This document shows, piece after piece, positions 60,101 through 64,000 of a stretch of 64,000 nt of DNA. The notes beneath the pieces were generated by a model. The model made no database searches. It saw only the letters and a program-made list of their open reading frames with translations, and was not told the origin of the DNA. The stretch's first letter is position 1; every line of letters starts with the position of its first letter. Source of the stretch: Lenzites betulinus (lineage: Eukaryota > Basidiomycota > Agaricomycetes > Polyporales > Polyporaceae); contig JABYQU010000009.1 of NCBI GenBank assembly GCA_022264855.1, forward strand, positions 62,001-126,000. The letters run 5' to 3'. The position numbers and the translations under genes are program-made.

Positions 60101-61139
60101 CAGCATCGCGCCCTTCTCACATCCCTGGACCGCGCGAGGAACTTTTCAAGATGGACACAAACCCGTCTGGAACCTTACGGTTCTCGCTTGACATCTCACT
60201 GTCATAGCGGCCCTCGGGCCTCGAGCATGGCGTTTCTGCATTAAGCGAGTGACAAAGCTTCAAGTATCGTGGCATCGCTGGCCTCGAGGTGGCCTTGATT
60301 CAGGAGGGGGAAGCCTGAGGAATTCCTCAGTGGGCATGGTCGCTCCGCTTACGGTAACCACACCAACGAAGTTCCTCCACCGGAGCCGGGGCGTATCCCT
60401 GCCCGCTCGTCGCTCACCCAGGTCCTATTCAAGTCGCCCCTAGATGGTGAGCAGCATCGTATTTGATCGTACCCCAAAATGGTTTCAGAGGTATCCTGAT
60501 GTCAAATCCAGGGGCCCTGCGGAGGATACTACCCTCGTGTCACGAGCCACACTTTTCCCGCCACAGATGAGGTACTAGTAGAGGTGTATCGTAAACGTGG
60601 CAACCGCGAAACAAATGTGCTCTGAACGAATCTCCGGTCGATCTGTGACGTTCGCCATACTCCGCCGCGCTCACCCAGCTCACACCTCCTTGGCGCAGCG
60701 AAACGGGGATTTGCCTTCGCAGTCCGTCTGCTGCACGCTCATAGTCCTACCGACTCCCACGAGGTCATGTTGGCGTCGGTGAGCAGCAGCGAGCAAGCTT
60801 CTGGCCCACGCCGTGTGTACCCCGGAAAACATTGAAACTCTCTCTACGTCTATTTGACTATCCTATTCAGCGGACCTAAGCCAGCATCCCCCGCAACGAC
60901 AGTCGTCACGGTCACCATTTGTGTGCCTATCCGCGCCCAGTGAAGATCATTTCGATTCATCGCAGCTTTAGCACGTATACCCGGTTTCACCAGCCGGGGC
61001 CTTGGCCGCTTCGATTTCCCGCAATCATCCAGTATGATCATCCAGCTCACGTTCGCCTTTTGCAGCCGCTGACCTCCTGGTGGCCACAAGCTATATAATG
61101 TCCCCTGGCATCGCGTCTCACGTTCATCACCCAGCCAAC
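60101..61139. other. Interval between EthD relic and EthD gene
   Basis: May contain decayed remains of the duplicate. No intact gene. The upstream promoter of the EthD gene includes CTATATAATG near 61090. Confidence 0.35.
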
Positions 61140-61623
61140 ATGAGCACTACTACATCCACCTCTTCCTCCGCCCCCGCACAACCCGCAAAGACAGTCCGCA
61201 TCGTCGGCTGGCTGTGCAAGAAGCCGGGAATGTCCATGGAGGACTTCTTTGCCTACTGGCGTGATGTTCACGGACCCATGTTCTCCAACCTAGAGATCGT
61301 GAAGAAGAACATCACGAAGTACGAGCAAGTATGTACACTCCTCTTCTCACTTGGTCGCGTGGCCTCTAGCTTGCATTCACCTTCCGCCATAGCACCATTA
61401 TACCAACGCGTTCGACGCTGGTCTTTCTGTCCACGGCTACTGTCCCCCCGGAGATCGCATCGGCATCGCGGTCTTTGAAGCTAGATGTTACGAGGACATC
61501 TTCGAAGTGTTCGCTAGCGAGGAGTACAAGAGTACCGTTTACCTCGACGAGCTAAACTTGTTCGATCGCAAGAATTGCGTATTCTTCCCCGGCGAGACGG
61601 TCACTTTCATCGATCGCGCATAA
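61140..61623 (+). CDS. EthD-domain protein (dimeric alpha/beta barrel)
   Basis: Two exons, 61140-61328 and 61393-61623, intron 64 nt, product about 139 residues. After a Ser/Thr-rich start the domain begins RIVGW, with EDFFAYWRDVHGP typical of EthD, and the second exon has a HHY motif, GIAVFEA and an E-x-Y-x3-V segment. EthD proteins are small cofactor-less enzymes or binding proteins; fungal members occur in polyketide and ring-cleavage pathways. The substrate cannot be told here. TATA box (TATATAATG) about 50 nt upstream. Intact. Confidence 0.82.
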
Positions 61624-63200
61624 CGGCCGGTAAGTGTAACGTCAATTCCATTGCATGTAGACCACGCTAACAGTAACATACAGTGTCCCGAATTGTAACA
61701 GTTGGCGTAAATTCATGTAATCGAAGTTGTTATGTTCTCTCTTGACGCAATCATATACGTTGCCTTTCACATGTATGCAACCAGGGCTCGTGGCTTCAAC
61801 GACCTGGTACGACGGCCAGTCAGGACCACTCCTGAGCAGCTCATCAACTGCCAGCACATGATGAGGCTAAATATCCACATCTGCCAGTGACATGAAATTG
61901 GCTGCAACGTTGTTCACTACCGAGCGTCACGGGTACTACTAGTACCTGATTCAATGTTGTGGGGGCGACTGGGCGTATCGCTGTATGTAATCAACTAGCA
62001 GATACCCGTGCCTACGGCCCGAAATGGTTTTGCAATCTTTACCAGCGCAATTGCTTCGCGACCTTTGGAGGGCCCGCCACCCCGCCGTGCGGGGTGGCAG
62101 GCCCTCGCTCCCACAACCTTGGAAATACATACCCTAAATTCCTAACCCGGGACGACGGCGAGAAGTTCAGCAATATCTTGAGAAGAATTCCAGGTCTAGA
62201 ATACCTCTGCTAATTGCTAGAGAGGCGTGAACTGAGACTGTTGACACACTCACCTTAGACTCTGTTAGTCTACTCACCTTGTGTCTGTTTACATTTTCTG
62301 CTCATCTGGTTCACTCACGTACCTCGGTTAGCCCCTGTACTTACCTGATTCTAGTGCTTACCTACGTGCCACGCTTAATATTGTTTGCCCTGAAGCCTCC
62401 CGCGTGTCCGAAGTGCGATTCTAAGCTGTAGGCTCTATGCGAGGACTGTATGGGGTCCCCGTACCACGTCCTACATCCCGATGTCAGTGGGAAACACACT
62501 GGAAGCCTGGGTGGCATTGTCAGTGGCACTTGCCAACGCCGACTTTATATGCACCCCCGGGGCCATTGATGTATTGATGTATCTAGAAAAATCGATACTG
62601 AAGGCTTGGTACTGTTCTAGATATTACACCAGGTTGCACCGCTGATGACGTTGTTTGCTACGGCTACTGGGACACTTCACATGGGAGAATTATCGAGAAT
62701 GTTCGATAGTGGACGTCGATGGCGACCACCAGCATCGGTCGCGAACATGGGCGCTAACCCCGCAGTGAGTGGCGTACAACTATGGTCGACTTACATACAG
62801 ATTGAGGCCTGTTAACAAAGTTTCAACGCGCAACGTTCAACTTTCACGTTCAAAGTTCAACGTTCAACGTCAACCTCGCCTCCTCGTACCCGGCTGCTAG
62901 AGATCATAATGAGCATTATAGCAGTATCACATTTTGTGTCTATATCCAAGAGTAAATTGTTCGGAAAGTAGGGTGTCGACACAAATGCTCACCACCTATG
63001 TCTGCATCGAGTTCCACCTACATATCTGTGTTCTAAATACCCAAGAACACTCATCGTACTCCTCATGTCGACCCGGAAATGCCGCGAGGAATCTTAAGAA
63101 GTAGTGTGCGGCGCGACTATCGAGCGCCTAATGGTAGCGCGGGCCTGTTGTGGAATTTACTATGTAACTGCCGGACCTCCGGCTTCAGGAATCTAGCAGC
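61624..63200. other. Non-coding interval with a strong hairpin and short repeats
   Basis: Contains the 62068-62106 hairpin and a TTCAACGTTCAA-type simple repeat at 62815-62870. No gene supported. Confidence 0.4.
62068..62106. repeat. Near-perfect 18-bp inverted repeat with 3-nt loop
   Basis: Arms 62068-62085 and 62089-62106 pair at 17 of 18 positions around CGT. GC-rich stem, no T-run after it. Could be a piece of a folding mobile element or a chance palindrome in a GC-rich genome. Confidence 0.6.
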
Positions 63201-63505
63201 TTGATTCTAGCATCTAAAACATTGCAACGGGGTCGAGGATGGTCGAACATGGCGCACGAGCACGAGTCAACGAACACGCGGAGTTATCGGTCCCGCGTGA
63301 ATAGTCGACGTCGTAGCCGTAGACAGCAAGAAGGCGCATCTTTCTCAGACAAAGGAGGCACAATGACGTGCACGGATGATCTCGCTCGCCAGCTGCGCGC
63401 GCTCACGGGATCACGGTATGAAACGCATATATACTGGAGCGCGACGCTGATGCGCCCCATACGAGCAGCGTCGCGCTCCACCACCCTGCGATTAACCAGA
63501 ACACC

Positions 63506-64000
63506 ATGGCTGATACAGAGAACGAGAAACCATTCAAGGTGTCCGTGCCGGACGAAGACCTCGAGCAGCTGCGGCAGCGGCTCGCGCTCGCGCGGTTCCC
63601 CGACGAGCTGGACGAGGCGGAGTGGGAGTACGGCGTGCCGCTCGCGGACGTGCGCCGCCTGGCCGCGCGCTGGGCGGACGGGTTCGACTGGCGCAGCGCG
63701 GAGGCGGCGATCAACGCGCTGCCGCAGTTCACGCGCGACGTCGCGGTGGACGGGTTTGGGACGCTGAATGTGCATTATGTGCATCAGCGGAGCGCGGTCA
63801 CGGAGGACGCGATCCCGTTGCTGTTCGTTCATGGATGTGAGTGGCGTTATATATTGCGCACACGAGGGTGGACGCTAAATCTGGCGCGCAGGGCCGGGAC
63901 ATTTCCTCGAGGTGAGGAAGCTGCTGCCGCTGCTCACTGCGGGCTCGGCGGAGCAGCCGAGCTTCCATGTCGTCGCGCTGAGCTTGCCCGGGTTTGGGTT
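63506..64000 (+). CDS. Epoxide hydrolase (EHN plus alpha/beta hydrolase), 5' part
   Basis: Microsomal-type epoxide hydrolases open epoxides to diols. Exon 1 is 63506-63836, intron 63837-63891, and exon 2 runs off the window. The N-terminal EHN region shows PFKVSVPDEDLEQLRQRL, then W-x-x-G-P/V-L, and FDWR-x-x-E-x-x-INALPQF. The hydrolase core starts LLFVHGWPG, the HGxP oxyanion-hole motif made across the splice, then SFHVVALSLPGFG. The nucleophile Asp lies beyond the edge. The start ATG 63506 follows good context. An upstream frame from 63201 is a shadow. Confidence 0.85.
   Translation, partial: MADTENEKPFKVSVPDEDLEQLRQRLALARFPDELDEAEWEYGVPLADVRRLAARWADGFDWRSAEAAINALPQFTRDVAVDGFGTLNVHYVHQRSAVTEDAIPLLFVHGCEWRYILRTRGWTLNLARRAGTFPRGEEAAAAAHCGLGGAAELPCRRAELARVWV

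Overview
The window looks like basidiomycete nuclear DNA, most likely Agaricomycetes. Nearly every gene is split by 45-70 nt GT-AG introns. The transposons are the Plavaka and Tnp2/CACTA types common in mushrooms, a fungal TET/JBP oxygenase is present, and the housekeeping genes (UGP1, RPS8, SET9, CCT6) read as fungal. Splice sites were assigned by eye from reading-frame continuity, donor/acceptor signals and comparison between paralogues.

Region 1 (1-19.6 kb) is the most unusual part. It is a mirror-image locus: X1(-) A(-) [IR-L] E(+) ... F(-) [IR-R] B(+) X2(+). X1/X2, A/B and E/F are three pairs of paralogues of unknown function. Each pair keeps the same exon/intron plan, but the proteins have diverged strongly. 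In contrast, the 2,005-bp block between A and E (2494-4498) and the block between B and F (13525-15529) are inverted copies of identical length with only six mismatches found by eye. The identical block covers the shared bidirectional promoter, the first ~53 codons of A/B and the 5' leader of E/F. It stops 25-30 bp before the E and F start codons. Recombination between the arms could flip the 9,026-bp loop and exchange E and F beside A and B. The loop holds three further genes: an unknown (G), a large charged protein (D) and a WD40 protein with C-terminal membrane segments (C). I recognise no known mating-type, toxin or transposon gene here.

Region 2 (19.6-48 kb) is a repeat-rich graveyard. 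It has an F-box/LRR-like relic, an 85-bp minisatellite, a TET/JBP dioxygenase gene beside a Plavaka transposase broken by a TGA, a dead proteasome beta subunit copy, a dead cytochrome P450, and a Tnp2 CACTA transposase. The Tnp2 gene is split near its start codon by a 1,119-bp miniature LTR element with a 5-bp target duplication. Partly conserved direct repeats lie on both sides of the Tnp2 region.

Region 3 (48-64 kb) is conserved and compact: UGP1(-), RPS8(+), SET9/SUV4-20(+), CCT6(-), then a less dense stretch with an EthD-domain gene and its relic, ending in the 5' part of an epoxide hydrolase gene.
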